A stretch of 37,939 nt of DNA, taken from positions 372,831-410,769 of the forward strand of contig NW_003135350.1 in the NCBI RefSeq assembly GCF_000003605.2, in the 5' to 3' direction. Positions 1-11,160 of this stretch are shown here, piece after piece. The DNA comes from Saccoglossus kowalevskii. Taxonomy: Eukaryota; Hemichordata; Enteropneusta; Harrimaniidae. The position numbers were made by a program, and so were the translations under genes. The notes under the pieces are model-generated. The model made no database searches. It worked only from the letters and a program-made list of their open reading frames with translations, and was not told the DNA's origin. Position 1 is the stretch's first letter, and the number at the start of each line of letters is the position of its first letter.

Positions 1-334
1 CATCCATGTGCCAAGTTTCATCAAAATCCAATGAGTGGTTCTTCATATATCAGTGGAACAGTCATGGAACAGCTAAAAATCAGCTAATTATCATGAAAAT
101 TAGGTAATTAATATTCATAGATTTTTACCAAAACCTAATCAACTCTGCGCATTATCCCAGAGCATCTATGTACCAAGTTTTACCAAAATTTGATTAGTGG
201 TTCTTGAGATAACGGTGGAACAAAAAAAGTGACATACATACATACAGACATACGGACATACGGACATACAGACATACAGACATACAGACAGGGTAACTGC
301 AAAGACTCCCTTTTGTGCTTCGCACACGGAAGTC
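1..334 (+). repeat. Family A interspersed repeat, hairpin-ended copy cut by the window edge
   Basis: This segment matches 9,658-9,979 almost base for base by eye. It carries the same AT-rich body, the same ACAT/ACAG/ACGG microsatellite (about 233-290) and the same terminal hairpin. The window begins inside the copy, so its left end is not visible. The hairpin at 304-334 has GACTCC/GGAAGTC outer arms and a GTG-CTTCG-CAC inner stem. There is no coding potential. It is probably a non-autonomous mobile repeat; the class is not determined. Confidence 0.75.
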
Positions 335-339
335 AATCA

Positions 340-1680
340 GGTTGTTTAAACCTGTGCACTTAGGTATATTTGTTTTAATAGCTAATAGTCATACCCAAAA
401 TGGTACAATGCATAATACCTGGAATCAAACAGAGGTATATTGGTAAGGCTACAAAGCATGGAGGTGTACTATGGGTGCATACAATCAAACCTCTCGGAAG
501 TAGTTGTGCAGCAAGTTAGCAAACTTGTGCAATGAAACCAGCCTGCAAAATATACTGTAGATTTAAATTTAGATTAACGGGTTAATAGTGCAGGACACAA
601 ACTAGTTAACAGTCAAGTCCATACATGTGTGCTCTCTGTAAGACTGGTTGTTTAACCAGGTATTGACAATATGTAAATTACATCAATATAAGCCGATTAC
701 ATGGTTAATCAAGAAACAAACTCAAATTCAGGATCCTACCTGGTGTGCCGAGATATATTTGTTGAGCTAATCATCATATCTACGGCACTTGTAGGTTTAT
801 CACGATGCATACATACAAAACCTCCCACTCTCTGAATTATTCGGGTAAAATAAACAAGAGAGAGCACACACAGGTGATCGACCTGGAAACGCCACATTGG
901 AAGATTTCTGCGCCGTTTTAATGGTGTATCTATCGCCATTGAATATTTTTGGAATAATTTTAGTGTATTTGGTGTCCAGACACATTGTCAGCTGGTGTTG
1001 CTGAGAGGTTTTCATGCAGAAAAATATATTTGAGAAAGATTTCATATTGTATGGCAGCACAGAAGTGCGTGGCTCTAGAAATATATTTATGACTTGAAAG
1101 TTCAATCATCAATTCAGTTAGAGGGCGCCAGCCAGGAGTATCAGGGCGCTGCGCCCCTGTTCCCCGGTTTAGAAAAAACCCTGGGGTAGCAACTTAGCTG
1201 AAGTGGCTAACTGACTAGACAGATGCAGATAATCTACCAGACAAGCGGGTCTGCACCCATTCCAGATCAATCCATATTACAGCAGGAATGAACATTTGCG
1301 ATCATACCCAAGTCTTTAAAACTATTATTTTAAACTTGCATGAAAACATCATAAATTTCAGAAAATATAAATTTTTTTAGAGAAAACTTAATTTTTAATA
1401 TCATATCTGTCTTTAAAATAAAACAGTCAAAGTTATAAAGTATCCACTGCTCTTCTGTTGCCAGAAATTGGTTAATTTATTAAGGAAAAATTGTTGTATT
1501 ATTCAAAGGTCACCAAGACAGCACCTGATAAATAAAGGGTGCCAATCTGAACTGAAATGGTTCTACCTCTAAAAAAAATATATTTTCCACACAAAATTTG
1601 AGGGTAACATTTTTATAATTTTTTTTCTATAATTTGTTTGTTTTATACCAAATGAAAATAATTTCTTATTTGCTGCAGAT
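340..1680. other. Non-coding AT-rich stretch, no gene seen
   Basis: I see no convincing coding sequence. The short minus-strand ORFs around 736-1,105 do not resemble any protein I know and are of a length expected by chance. The only local structure is the GC-rich double hairpin near 1,130-1,190, listed separately. Confidence 0.6.
1150..1187. repeat. GC-rich double hairpin
   Basis: Two adjacent inverted repeats stand out from AT-rich surroundings: GGGCGC-TGC-GCCC, then CCCCGGTTT facing AAACCCTGGGG. Paired GC hairpins are common at the ends of mobile repeats or as terminator-like structures. I cannot assign this one to a family. Confidence 0.4.
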
Positions 1681-2230
1681 CCTGATCAAAATATATGTAG
1701 CTCTGATTTGCAAAAAAAGAGAAAAGCTGATTTTGATTTTCAAATGATTAGTTCTTGAGATATCGATGGAAAAGAAATGACTAATTAATATGCAAATTGG
1801 GTAATCAATATGCATAGATATACACCAAAACTAATCAGATGTGTGCATTGATTTAGAGCATTTATGTTCCAAGTTTCATTGAAATGTGATTAATACTGGA
1901 GATATTGGTGGAAAAGCAAAAAATTGACTATTTAATATGCAAATTACGTAATTAATATGTACAGATTTACAAAACTAATCAGGTATGTGCATTGTCCTAG
2001 AAAATTTATGTATCAAGTGTCATTGAAATCTGATGATTAATAATTGACTAATAATTATGTAAAACATAGGATTAATATGCAGATTATTACCTAAACCTAA
2101 TCCAGTTTGCACATTGTACCAGAGCACCTACATGTATGTACCATATTTCATTGAAACTAAACAAACTACCACAAAGGATACCTGCAAAAACTCGACTTTG
2201 TGAGCTTCGCACACAGGTGTTAAAAATGTC
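1680..2230 (+). repeat. Degenerate family A repeat units
   Basis: Diverged copies of the family A body recur here. They show the phrase for a fragment ending in caagtttcattgaaatgtga near 1,868, 2,010 and 2,145, alternating with 'taattaatatgca' blocks. The right end (about 2,185-2,220) has a mutated version of the terminal hairpin, with TGTGAGCTTCGCACA. An ORF crossing this zone is a by-product of the repeat. Confidence 0.6.
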
Positions 2231-2650
2231 ACAGAATGCGAAGCTAACAAAGACGAGTTATAATATGTTATGTTATGTTATACTATTTTATATTCTGTTC
2301 TATTATCAAGGTTCTATTATCAGAATTTTTTTTTCAATCAAGAAATTCTATGAAACTAGTTATTTTTCTGGCCTGGCCTTCAATGTGCATGTAAGCACGT
2401 AGGTTATTTTTATGTAAGGGTTATGTACTTTTAATGAAGGATAAGATGTTTCACAAATCATGGTTTTCCACCGACACAGACATTATTACAAGAATCAATA
2501 CATAATTGCATAAAGTGTGTATTACTTCTCTGTGGCATAGTGTAGTAACCACCGCAATGTTTACTATAGAAATAGCATTAGTAGAATGTACAATGAATCT
2601 ACCTAAATGTATGTACAGCAGAAAATATTGAGTAATCACAAACATGCATG

Positions 2651-2862
2651 TACTGTAAAGGGCTTAATTATTCACTGGGTTTTAATTTTGCTTATTTCGC
2701 TGACGGGAAAAATGTGCTGAATTAAAACCCAGTGAATATGTAAAATTTAGCATAGAACACATTAGCTAAATGATAAAACAGTGAATTTAAAACCTACTGA
2801 ATATGCCTGAAATGATAAATCAGCGAAATTTAAACCCAGTGAAAATTAGTCATTTTACAGTA
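2651..2862 (+). mobile_element. MITE-1 copy 1 (foldback, TA-flanked)
   Basis: This 212-bp element begins TACTGTAAAG and ends TTTTACAGTA. Long imperfect inverted arms carry the recurring phrase TTCACTGGGTTTTAATTT, and the middle repeats related phrases in both orientations. Near-identical elements lie at 15,746-15,953 and 36,711-36,921, the last inverted. The outer TA on both sides fits a TA target duplication of the Tc1/mariner type, but no transposase is present, so it is non-autonomous. Confidence 0.8.
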
Positions 2863-5616
2863 CAAGGCAATATTTAGGACAGACAAACCAAACAAATGAA
2901 CAGGAAAACATTGATGAGAGAGTAGCATCATGACATGGACGGCAATATTCAGAACAGTTAAGATCTGTAGCCAAAAATCTGTTTGGTCTAAAATCAAATA
3001 AGAAATTGTAAAAAAATAGGCAAAAATGAAAGCAAAATTTTTTTACAAGTGGTTAACAGAATTAATTGTACATCCCAGTTTTCAAAAACGTTTTTACTCA
3101 TGAATTTAGAATTACTGGTAGCCAACTGCAAACTATGTATACTTGACTGCAATTAGAGAAAATGTAAAGAGAATCTAATAAAACAATGTTCTGGTGACAA
3201 ATTAGCTCAATTCCTCTGTGAAAGTGAAGCTCATGCATTCAGGCTACGCTAATGTATAGTTACTGACATTGTCTGCACTGGGGACACATTTTTTTCTTAT
3301 CATTAAATTGAATGAATTTGTTTAAGCTTTTTTCTGCATTACCATATATCATTTTCATTAACAATAAAACATGGAGAGAGAAAAAAAATTATAATATATA
3401 AGTGAAGTGACCAAATTTAATATTGATGCCACCAGTGTCCATTTTTTGAAGACTCTCCATTAACATAATTTAAATCCAATGCAGATCAGATTTCAAAATC
3501 ATCCAGTAACATATTGACTCTGACGACAGAATTATTTGCGAACATTTCCCCCAAAATTTGGTTTGTGAGACTGTTCTTTTTAATAATTTTCTTCTGCCTA
3601 GTACTGACACAAGGAAGACTACAAACAAATGTTTAAGTATTAAACGATCACACCATGAGAAAATTGTAAACCAAATAATTTGTTGTAATGTTCCAACCCC
3701 TGCATAACCAGACAATGAATAAATATAAAGAGATATCAGAAGTTCTTTTTTTACTTTTTATTTTGTAACGCTACCAACGATGAATCGTAAAATATTCATA
3801 GTGGACATCATACAACGAGATAAAATGTAGAGCTCATAGACCTTCTCATTACCATTGGAGACACACCGAGATAAAATGAATAGCTTGCAATCTAGAAACA
3901 CGTCTCATATTACAGAGCATTTTATATAAATATGTATTTTCACACAGAAAACTACAAACATTTGCTATCTCCCACACAGATTAAGCTCTATAATATCAGA
4001 GCTTCCAATTATCTACTGATAGTGAATGCAGAACCATGCCAACGTAAGGACATAGAGAGTGATATGATAGGCATATATCAACCAAACACATATACATGTA
4101 TAAGCACTCAACGTAAACGGAAACACTAAATATTGAGAAAAAAAACATTATTATAAATACATGTATATTTTATCCCAAATTAAAAAAAAAATTAATATAA
4201 AATTATTTATAATAAATACACATTAACGTTTCTTTAACAATTAAAAAAAAATATAGATTGTACATCTGCTTCAAATCATGATAAAATATTCTGCCGAAAG
4301 AAAACCGCTAACGCTGCATTTATGATGACACACGGGTATACAATAAAGAAAAATGAAAGGCTTACCATACGTATACATTACTGGCATCATACATACAGAA
4401 TACTGGTAGTGCTGTATATATGGGATGTGGGACTCAGTAGAAGTGATGACAAAGTTTGGTGATTTTAACTGATGCGAGGTTTTCAGGTGAAATGCCTGGT
4501 ATATTTAAATGAACGGACCATGTACTCAGCCATTCAAACGCTCCAGCTGTTTAAGGTAATGGCAGGGGTGGACTACCTAGGTTAGTCTGAATAATTGTAA
4601 GTGCCCTGCAGTCTTGTGAGATATTTCAAACGGCCCCTGGATCCCTGTGCTGCAGACTATTAAGGCTGAGGTCACGTGTAAATCATCCAACTAATTACTG
4701 TCTTTCTGTAATATTTTTTTCATTATTATTTTTCTAATTCCCTTAAGCTCATCAAGACACTATCAGCAAGCCAAATTTGACTTCATATGTTATGTCATGT
4801 AGTCCCCATCATTATAATTGTGCTACTTAAGTGAAAAGCCTACTCATAAATTAAAAAACCCAGAATTTATTCATTTTGAATAAATGAATATATAGGGGGG
4901 AAAAGTTGGGGGGGGGGGCGTGATTATTAATGGTTGTATTTAAAGTGGATACATGTATTGGCAGTATTATAACACCTTTACCATAGGTTCCTATGGCAAC
5001 ATATGCCATGTTATATCTCAAATTGTAGGCTTGTGACAGATAAAAATCATACATGATGGGGTACTTTTTGTTGTCTTCAATTATTTAAAAAATCTGGGTT
5101 TTAAAAAGTGTCAAAATATGCAATTCTATAAAATAGTTCTAAAAATAGTGATTTCTAAAAATATTTGGGCAAGTTAATCAAAAAAATGTCACAAAAAATT
5201 GCTCTTTCATTGTGCCACGAGACAATAGCTCCATGATTGTACACAATAAACCAATAAACATTGTCATGCGATTTATGACCAACTTTTTTCAAAAAATTAT
5301 GAGGAAGCTTTTACCTGGAGAAAGCTCTACTAAGAACTCAGATTGGAAGCATACTAGTGTACACATCACCCACACCTTGCCCTTTGCCAGCAGGCAAGTT
5401 ATAAAATCAAAATTTATAAATATACATACAACATTTTATTTTAAGCCTTCCACCAACCTTGTCAACTGAAATCACAATTGTAAAACATTTTGAAAATCAG
5501 TTGTGAATGAGAATCAAAATGCATTCTCAATCCGCAGAAAAACATGCAACTTTCACTTCCACATTTGTATAGTGGTTGCAAATGGCTTTTATGCAAGTTA
5601 GGTTATTTAAGGCTCA
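2863..5616. other. Non-coding AT-rich stretch
   Basis: No gene or long repeat is recognised. There is a G-run of about a dozen Gs near 4,907-4,918, a purine-rich flank, and an X-box-like site at 4,987-5,000. Short ORFs here lack codon structure or any recognisable family signature. Confidence 0.6.
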
Positions 5617-5748
5617 TACACTGAAAATACTTTATTTTAGCTAGAATTAATTTTCACTGAGAAAACATTTTGGCTGTTTTGTATGGAGTTTATTTTCACT
5701 ATTTTTACTGAAGGGAAAACCTCAGTGAAAATAAAGTACATTACCGTA
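5617..5748 (-). mobile_element. MITE-2 internally shortened copy
   Basis: The ends share the AATACTTTATTTT and AAAATAAAGTA arms of the full copy at 27,221-27,432. The middle holds the same ATTTTTACTGAAGGGAAAAC-type block, but this copy is only about 132 bp, so part of the interior is missing. The GTATGGAG phrase (complement of CCATAC) suggests the opposite orientation to the other two copies. Confidence 0.6.
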
Positions 5749-6160
5749 TATCAGAGTACACTATGAAGTTGAGTTGGAAAATTTGATAATTTAAGACCAC
5801 TTTAACATTTATGTTTGATGAGTTTTTTAAATTACTAAATAACCAATGTGAGAAATTAATATCTAAAGTTTACTATAAAAATACACTTATAGAGAGACAA
5901 TAGATTAGCCACTAACTTAGCAACGTCGTAAAACAACATCTACTTGTACAAAAATTGTGAAATTAGTCAACTTGAAGCTGTCATTTAGTCAATAGATTAG
6001 CATTAACGATCTACAAATTTATTACAACATTATTATAACTAAATACGACGCCATTTGCCATAATTTAGACTGCAAAATTTGTGCCATAAAAACAATTTTC
6101 TGCAATATGGAAGGGTTTAAATAAACTCATCCTTTGTCACATCCATGAAACATCAATCTT

Positions 6161-6193
6161 GCAACCAAGGCAACACTGGTTGCCTGGGGCAAC
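6161..6193. promoter_or_regulatory. Paired RFX X-box-like sites
   Basis: GCAACCAAGGCAAC (6,161-6,174) and GTTGCCTGGGGCAAC (6,179-6,193) both match the imperfect-palindrome pattern GTTNCC-N(1-3)-GGNAAC bound by RFX-family factors. Two sites within 33 bp is unusual. No transcript is identified next to them, so function is inferred from the motif only. Confidence 0.35.
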
Positions 6194-6713
6194 ACAAATC
6201 CTGACCTCCAATAACCCTGATTTAAGGTAATGAATTGTAGAGTAAACTGAGATATACATGTCCATCTATAACCTTGATAGAAGAGCATTATTATACTGCA
6301 CAATGAGGAGTGTAGTGACGACAATTCTCATCAATTCAGCTCAACACATGACTCAGGGCAGTAACTAGGCTAGCGGTTCAACACAAGTTCAACACACCAG
6401 CATATAAAAGTATTTAACTACAGAGTAACCTTGAAATGAATAAATTTATTATGACTACACAGCACGGTCTATAAATTTTTATAATTGAATGTTTATTAAG
6501 TTATTGTGTATGCAAAGTAGAGAGCAATAAATTCTATAAGCTCTGATGTCTGAAATGGTATTCAATGATTTCAAGGGTACATTAAACTGGGGGCATACAA
6601 GAGCTATATCATATGTACCAGATATACACCAAACCGCACAACACTTAACACTTTTCATGTTCCTACAGATATGTTATGTATATAAACATGGCAAGAATTT
6701 ACTGAAAGGTTAG

Positions 6714-6760
6714 TGGTGGAGGAGGTAGTGGTGGAGGGGGTGGTGGTGTTGGGGTTGAGT
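6714..6760 (+). repeat. G-rich (GGTGGA/GGTGGT)n minisatellite
   Basis: A short run of GGTGGAGG, GGTGGTGGT and GGGG blocks, able in principle to form a G-quadruplex. On the minus strand one frame reads a short proline-rich peptide that meets a stop at once, so I treat it as simple repeat rather than coding. Confidence 0.6.
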
Positions 6761-8280
6761 TTATTGTCAATGTCTTCATATTGGCATAAGTACTATACCA
6801 CAAATATGGAGACAAATGTCTGCGCATAAGTACATACATGTAACTTTGAAATTTAAAAGTCTTTGAATGAGACTTTCAAATATTTTCTACCAACAGTACC
6901 ACTATGATGCAGGAAGTGACAGGTGTTTGTGTATCCATTTTGAGAGTTTTTTTTCAAAAAAACATATATATCGCATGTTGTTGCAAAAACTACATGTGAT
7001 CGTGAATTTTTGCCATGAAAAATATTTCATGTTTTGGACTACAGTGTACATGACAGTGCTGATATGTGATCATATTTCTATAATGACATTAAAGCAATTT
7101 AATGCAATATCACAGTATCAGGTCCTGAGGAAAAATTAATCTAGGTCTATAATCAGGATTCTCCTAAAGTCACACCTATTAGTGAATAAAGCTGTGGCTT
7201 CATTGAGTCAGAATAGAGGTCAATCCTAACATTAGGGTTCAAAGCGAGCAACCAGCGAAATAACTACTACGCTTCCGACAATCCATATGGTGTATTACAA
7301 AAATCAAAGATGATATCATTCAAATTTACATGACGATACACGAGTATAAACCCAATGCTGACCTGTACTAAGAGTACGCTACATCTAGGCATTGTAATAA
7401 CGTGACTCAAGTCACGTAGTATCAAGTAAATGACCAGCTGTTTCAGGTCTATCAGTTTGCGTAACTAAAACGTGTGAACTAATTAATGATCTCTGTTAAC
7501 TTTTCTAAATAAAATATATATAAAAATACAATTTTTAATTGATCAACTACGACTCAATTAAAAAAAAAATAGTGTTAAACTCTTAAAAGAGATTCTTACC
7601 CTTAAGAAATTTAATTAATAATTTATTTGCCCGGAGTAATATCCAAATGGTGGGCATTGAGATTTCAGACTAGCATGAACACAAAGCAAACATCACTGAT
7701 AGTCTTTAAAACTAATTAGAGTTGATGAGTCGATCCATTGCACGATGTATGTAAACCAAATCCTACCCTAGAGTATTGAAGAAATTATTTGAAATTTCAA
7801 AGACTCACAGCAAAAATACTTTTTTTTTGCAGCAGCAGCATGCCAACCCCTGGGAATACATTTAAAGGTGATGCCTTAATATGCAGATCGCCTGTACTGA
7901 GGATGTTCACCTTTTTGAAATTATAAAATCCTTCAGCGGACATTCACCCGCACGTTGTATCTGAAACTTCACATTAAAGAATTCCATCAGTAAATGGTTT
8001 TCAGGTGTAATTTTTTTATGTTTTATAAATTAAATATAACAATTTCAATCAATATTCTTGAGATCTATGATAATAAATTAATTGTTTTCCACAGAAACAT
8101 TTTGACAGCTGTAAAATGATAATACTGTAAAATATCCACTAGATGCACATCTATCCTTTGTGTATCATTGCATGTTCTAACATGCCATGCACGGCACAGT
8201 CCCCGTTAGTTGTCAAATTTAAGATATGTAGTTTTGTTTATATTAATACATGTATAGTTGGAACATAAACAAGATCAAAA

Positions 8281-8567
8281 AGCTGATGCTTAATTACGAT
8301 AATTTTTTAACATTAAAATGATTGACATTCAGTCATCTTGCATCTGATCGTCAAACATGTACTTGTCCATACAGTAATTAACAAGTAACAGATGAAGTGC
8401 AATGTCGCTGTGAAACGTGATTGCAATCAGACAAAGAATGTTGGAGACATTGCGAAAGAACAGCATTCATTATGAAATAGAATGGAATGGAGGAAATGCT
8501 TGATTTTGATGATTTTTTAAAAACTAAAACAGTCGCCATTCAGCCATCTTGAATCTGATCGTCAAAC
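8281..8567 (+). repeat. Family C repeat fragments (two copies)
   Basis: Two related segments (8,281-8,356 and 8,493-8,567) share the order: a 'gatgcttaat/gaaatgcttgat' block, GATNATTTTTTAA, then CATTCAG(C/T)CATCTTG and TCTGATCGTCAAAC. The same order recurs at 21,844-21,917, where the copy continues into a strong hairpin. No coding sequence is present. Confidence 0.6.
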
Positions 8568-8689
8568 TATACTTATAAAATGCATATGTGCAACATGATG
8601 TAAATGCATGTATAACACTATTAACAACATTCATAATCAAAGAAAGCTTAGAAAGAACTCCCGTGTGCTGAGAGTTTTGGAGACACATT

Positions 8690-9650
8690 ACAAATTAATT
8701 CAAAATTACTTATACTTGAGATATTGATGGAATAGCTGAAAACTAATTATGCAAATAAGGTAACTAATATGAACAGATTTAAGTGTAAAACTAATAAGGT
8801 CTGCACAATGTACCAAGTTTCATTGAAATGTGATTAGAACCAAAAAAATATTAATTATTATACTAATTAGAGAATTAATATGAACAGATTTTAACCCAAA
8901 ATTAATCAGACTGTCTATTGTCCTAGAGAATTTATGTACCAAGTTTTATTCAAATGTGATGATCAATACTTGAGATATCAGTATTAAATAATTATGTTAA
9001 TTAGGTGATTAAGTAGCATAAATATTTACCAAAAACTAATATGGTGCATAGTCTTAGGTTCATTGAAATGTGATGGGTACTATTTAAAAGTTTCATTGAA
9101 ATCCAATGAGTGGTTTTTAGACATCATAGAACAGCAAAAAATTAACTAGTTATGCAAATTAGGTAATTAATAGGCACAATTTGAATTATTTATCCCAAAA
9201 TTAATCAGGTCTCTGCATAGTCCTAGAATATCTATGTCGCAAGTCTCATTGAAATGTGATGATTAGTACTTAAGATATCAGGTGAAAAGCTGAAAATTAA
9301 CTAATTATGCTAATAAGGTGATTAATATGCACAAATATTTACCCAAAAACTAATTAGGTCTCTGCACAGTCCTCAAGTACCAAGTACCAAGTTTCATTGA
9401 AACGTGATCATTACTACTCGAAATATCAAAAGCTGAAAATTAATTAATTATGCAAATTAGGTAATTAATATGTACTGATATTACCTTAAAAACTATCAGG
9501 TATGTGCAGTGTCCCAAGTTTTATTGAAATGTTATGATTAGTACTTGAGATATCAGTGGAAAAGCCGAAAATTGATTAATCATTATGTAAATTAGGTAAT
9601 TAATAATATTAACAGATTTTTACCCAAAACTAATCAAATCTGCGCACTAG
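8690..9650 (+). repeat. Degenerate tandem-like array of family A body units
   Basis: About eight diverged units occur at roughly 115-160 bp spacing. Each has a 'ccaagtttcattgaaatgtg' phrase (for example near 8,811, 8,937, 9,237, 9,391 and 9,507), an 'agatatcagtggaaaagctg' phrase and an 'aaattaggtaattaatatg' phrase. Units are clearly related but heavily mutated, so the array is older than the conserved copy that follows. Confidence 0.7.
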
Positions 9651-9657
9651 TTCAGAG

Positions 9658-9979
9658 CATCCATGTGCCAAATTTCATCAAAATCCAATGAGTGGTTCTT
9701 TAGATATCAGTGGAACAGTCTTGGAACAGCTAAAAATCAGCTAATTATCATGCAAATTAGGTAATTAATATTCATAGATTTTTACCAAAACCTAATCAAC
9801 TCTGCGCATTATCCCAGAGCATCTATGTACCAAGTTTCACCAAAATTTGATTAGTGGTTCTTGAGATAACGGTGGAACAAAAAAAGTGACATACATACAT
9901 ACATACATACAGACATACATACAGACATACAGACAGGGTAACTGCAAAGACTCCCTTTTGTGCTTCGCACACAGGAGTC
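9658..9979 (+). repeat. Family A repeat, well-preserved right end with terminal hairpin
   Basis: A near-copy of positions 1-334 in the same orientation. It has the conserved body, an (ACAT)n/(ACAG)n microsatellite at about 9,889-9,935, a GGGTAACTGCAAA spacer and the terminal hairpin at 9,949-9,979 (ACTCC...GGAGT arms with a TGTG-CTTCG-CACA inner stem). The length differs from the other copy mainly in the microsatellite. The 322-bp match 9.66 kb away is a possible substrate for ectopic recombination. Confidence 0.78.
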
Positions 9980-10056
9980 AAAAACTAAATGGTTGCAAGT
10001 TACCCATTTCAGATCTAATCTGAAAAACAAATTGATGTGTATCAAGGTACCATAAT

Positions 10057-10790
10057 ACCAACCCTACCAAACGTTAAAATGGTTAACTACCAACCCCACC
10101 AAACATTGAAATGGTTAACTACCAACCCAACTAAACATTGAAATGGTAACTTCCAACCCTACTAAACATTGAAATGGTAACTACCAACCCTACCAAACGT
10201 TGAAATGGTAACTACCAACCCTACCAAACATTGAAATGGTAACTTCCAACCCTACTAAACATTGAAATGGTAACTACCAACCCCACCAAACATTGAAATG
10301 GTTAACTACCAACCCAACTAAACATTGAAATGGTAACTTCCAACCCTACTAAACATTGAAATGGTAACTACCAACCCTACCAAACGTTGAAATGGTAACT
10401 ACCAACCCTACCAAACATTGAAATGGTAACTTCCAACCCTACTAAACATTGAAATGGTAACTACCAACCCTACCAAACGTTGAAATGGTAACTACCAACC
10501 CTACCAAACATTGAAATGGTAACTACCAGCCCTACCAAACGTTGAAATGATTAACTACCAACCCAACCCTTTTCTCCAGCCATGTTGAACTGGTTAACTA
10601 CCAAACCATAAAATGGTCAATTACCAACCCTGCCAAACATTGAATTGGTTAACTAAAGACCCTACCAAATGTTGAAATACAGTAGTTGACTACCAATCCT
10701 ACAAAATGTTGAAATGATAACTACCAACCCTACTAAATGTTGAAATGGTTCACTATAAACCCTATCAAACTTTAAAATAGTTAACTACTA
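10057..10790 (+). repeat. 31-bp minisatellite with higher-order structure
   Basis: About 23 tandem units of 31-32 bp, each opening like ACCAACCCTACCAAAC and closing like GAAATGGTAACT. The first 16 or so units (to about 10,560) are highly uniform. The rest are diverged and include a unit with an insertion near 10,565. Variants differ at fixed sites (CCTACC/CCAACT/CCCACC, ACGTT/ACATT, starting ACC or TCC). A six-unit block at 10,089-10,275 is repeated without visible change at 10,276-10,462. Confidence 0.95.
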
Positions 10791-10887
10791 ACAATATATC
10801 ACCTCTCCACTATTATTTTAGCAGACACCATTCTCACAGAATGTATTAAAATGTGCCAGGCATCTCAACATTCTGTCAATTTATTTT

Positions 10888-11157
10888 ATGTCCACTTGCA
10901 CTTTCAATCGAATCCAAGTATTTTACCGAGGTCAAATACATGTTCTCTTAGTAGTCACGCATGGCTATGTGGGGAATACATTGAAATTTAGTTCACAAAA
11001 CCATGCGATTCAAACGATGAAAAAATTACAGAAGACTGACATTTTGAACAAAAATTTTGGTGGGATCAAACTTGGCAGTGAAGAGGATAAACTTGATTTC
11101 TATTCAGTGAAAAGACAATTTGCACTCTTTGACTTTTTTCCCCCTTTCACAAAATAA
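10888..11157 (+). CDS. Unrecognised 89-codon ORF between two minisatellites; doubtful gene
   Basis: An ATG-initiated open frame of 89 codons lies between the 31-bp and the 56-bp arrays. The product has no motif I recognise. It has no signal peptide or obvious membrane segment, and is lysine/asparagine-rich in the middle with an aromatic, proline-containing C-terminus (LFDFFPPFTK). The last 55 or so bases of the frame are a diverged first unit of the downstream 56-bp array, so the stop and C-terminus come from repeat DNA. There is no clear splice site, Kozak context or neighbour to support it. It is most likely a chance ORF, listed because it is the longest non-repeat ATG frame in this 2-kb zone. 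Confidence 0.12.
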   Translation: MSTCTFNRIQVFYRGQIHVLLVVTHGYVGNTLKFSSQNHAIQTMKKLQKTDILNKNFGGIKLGSEEDKLDFYSVKRQFALFDFFPPFTK

Positions 11158-11160
11158 ACC

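Larger units (their letters stand above)
5749..8250. other. Non-coding AT-rich stretch with scattered motifs
   Basis: No gene is seen. It includes paired X-box-like sites near 6,161-6,193, a G-rich minisatellite at 6,714-6,760, and a 16-bp dyad CGTGACTCAAGTCACG at 7,401-7,416 that contains an AP-1-like TGACTCA. Confidence 0.55.

Noticed and set aside
6719-6770. Proline-rich peptide on the minus strand, formin FH1-like at first glance
   Set aside because: The frame is only about 26 codons, bounded by stops, and derives from a GGT/GGA simple repeat.
10057-10790. CRISPR-like array
   Set aside because: The units are contiguous 31-bp tandem repeats with no unique spacers, in a eukaryotic context.
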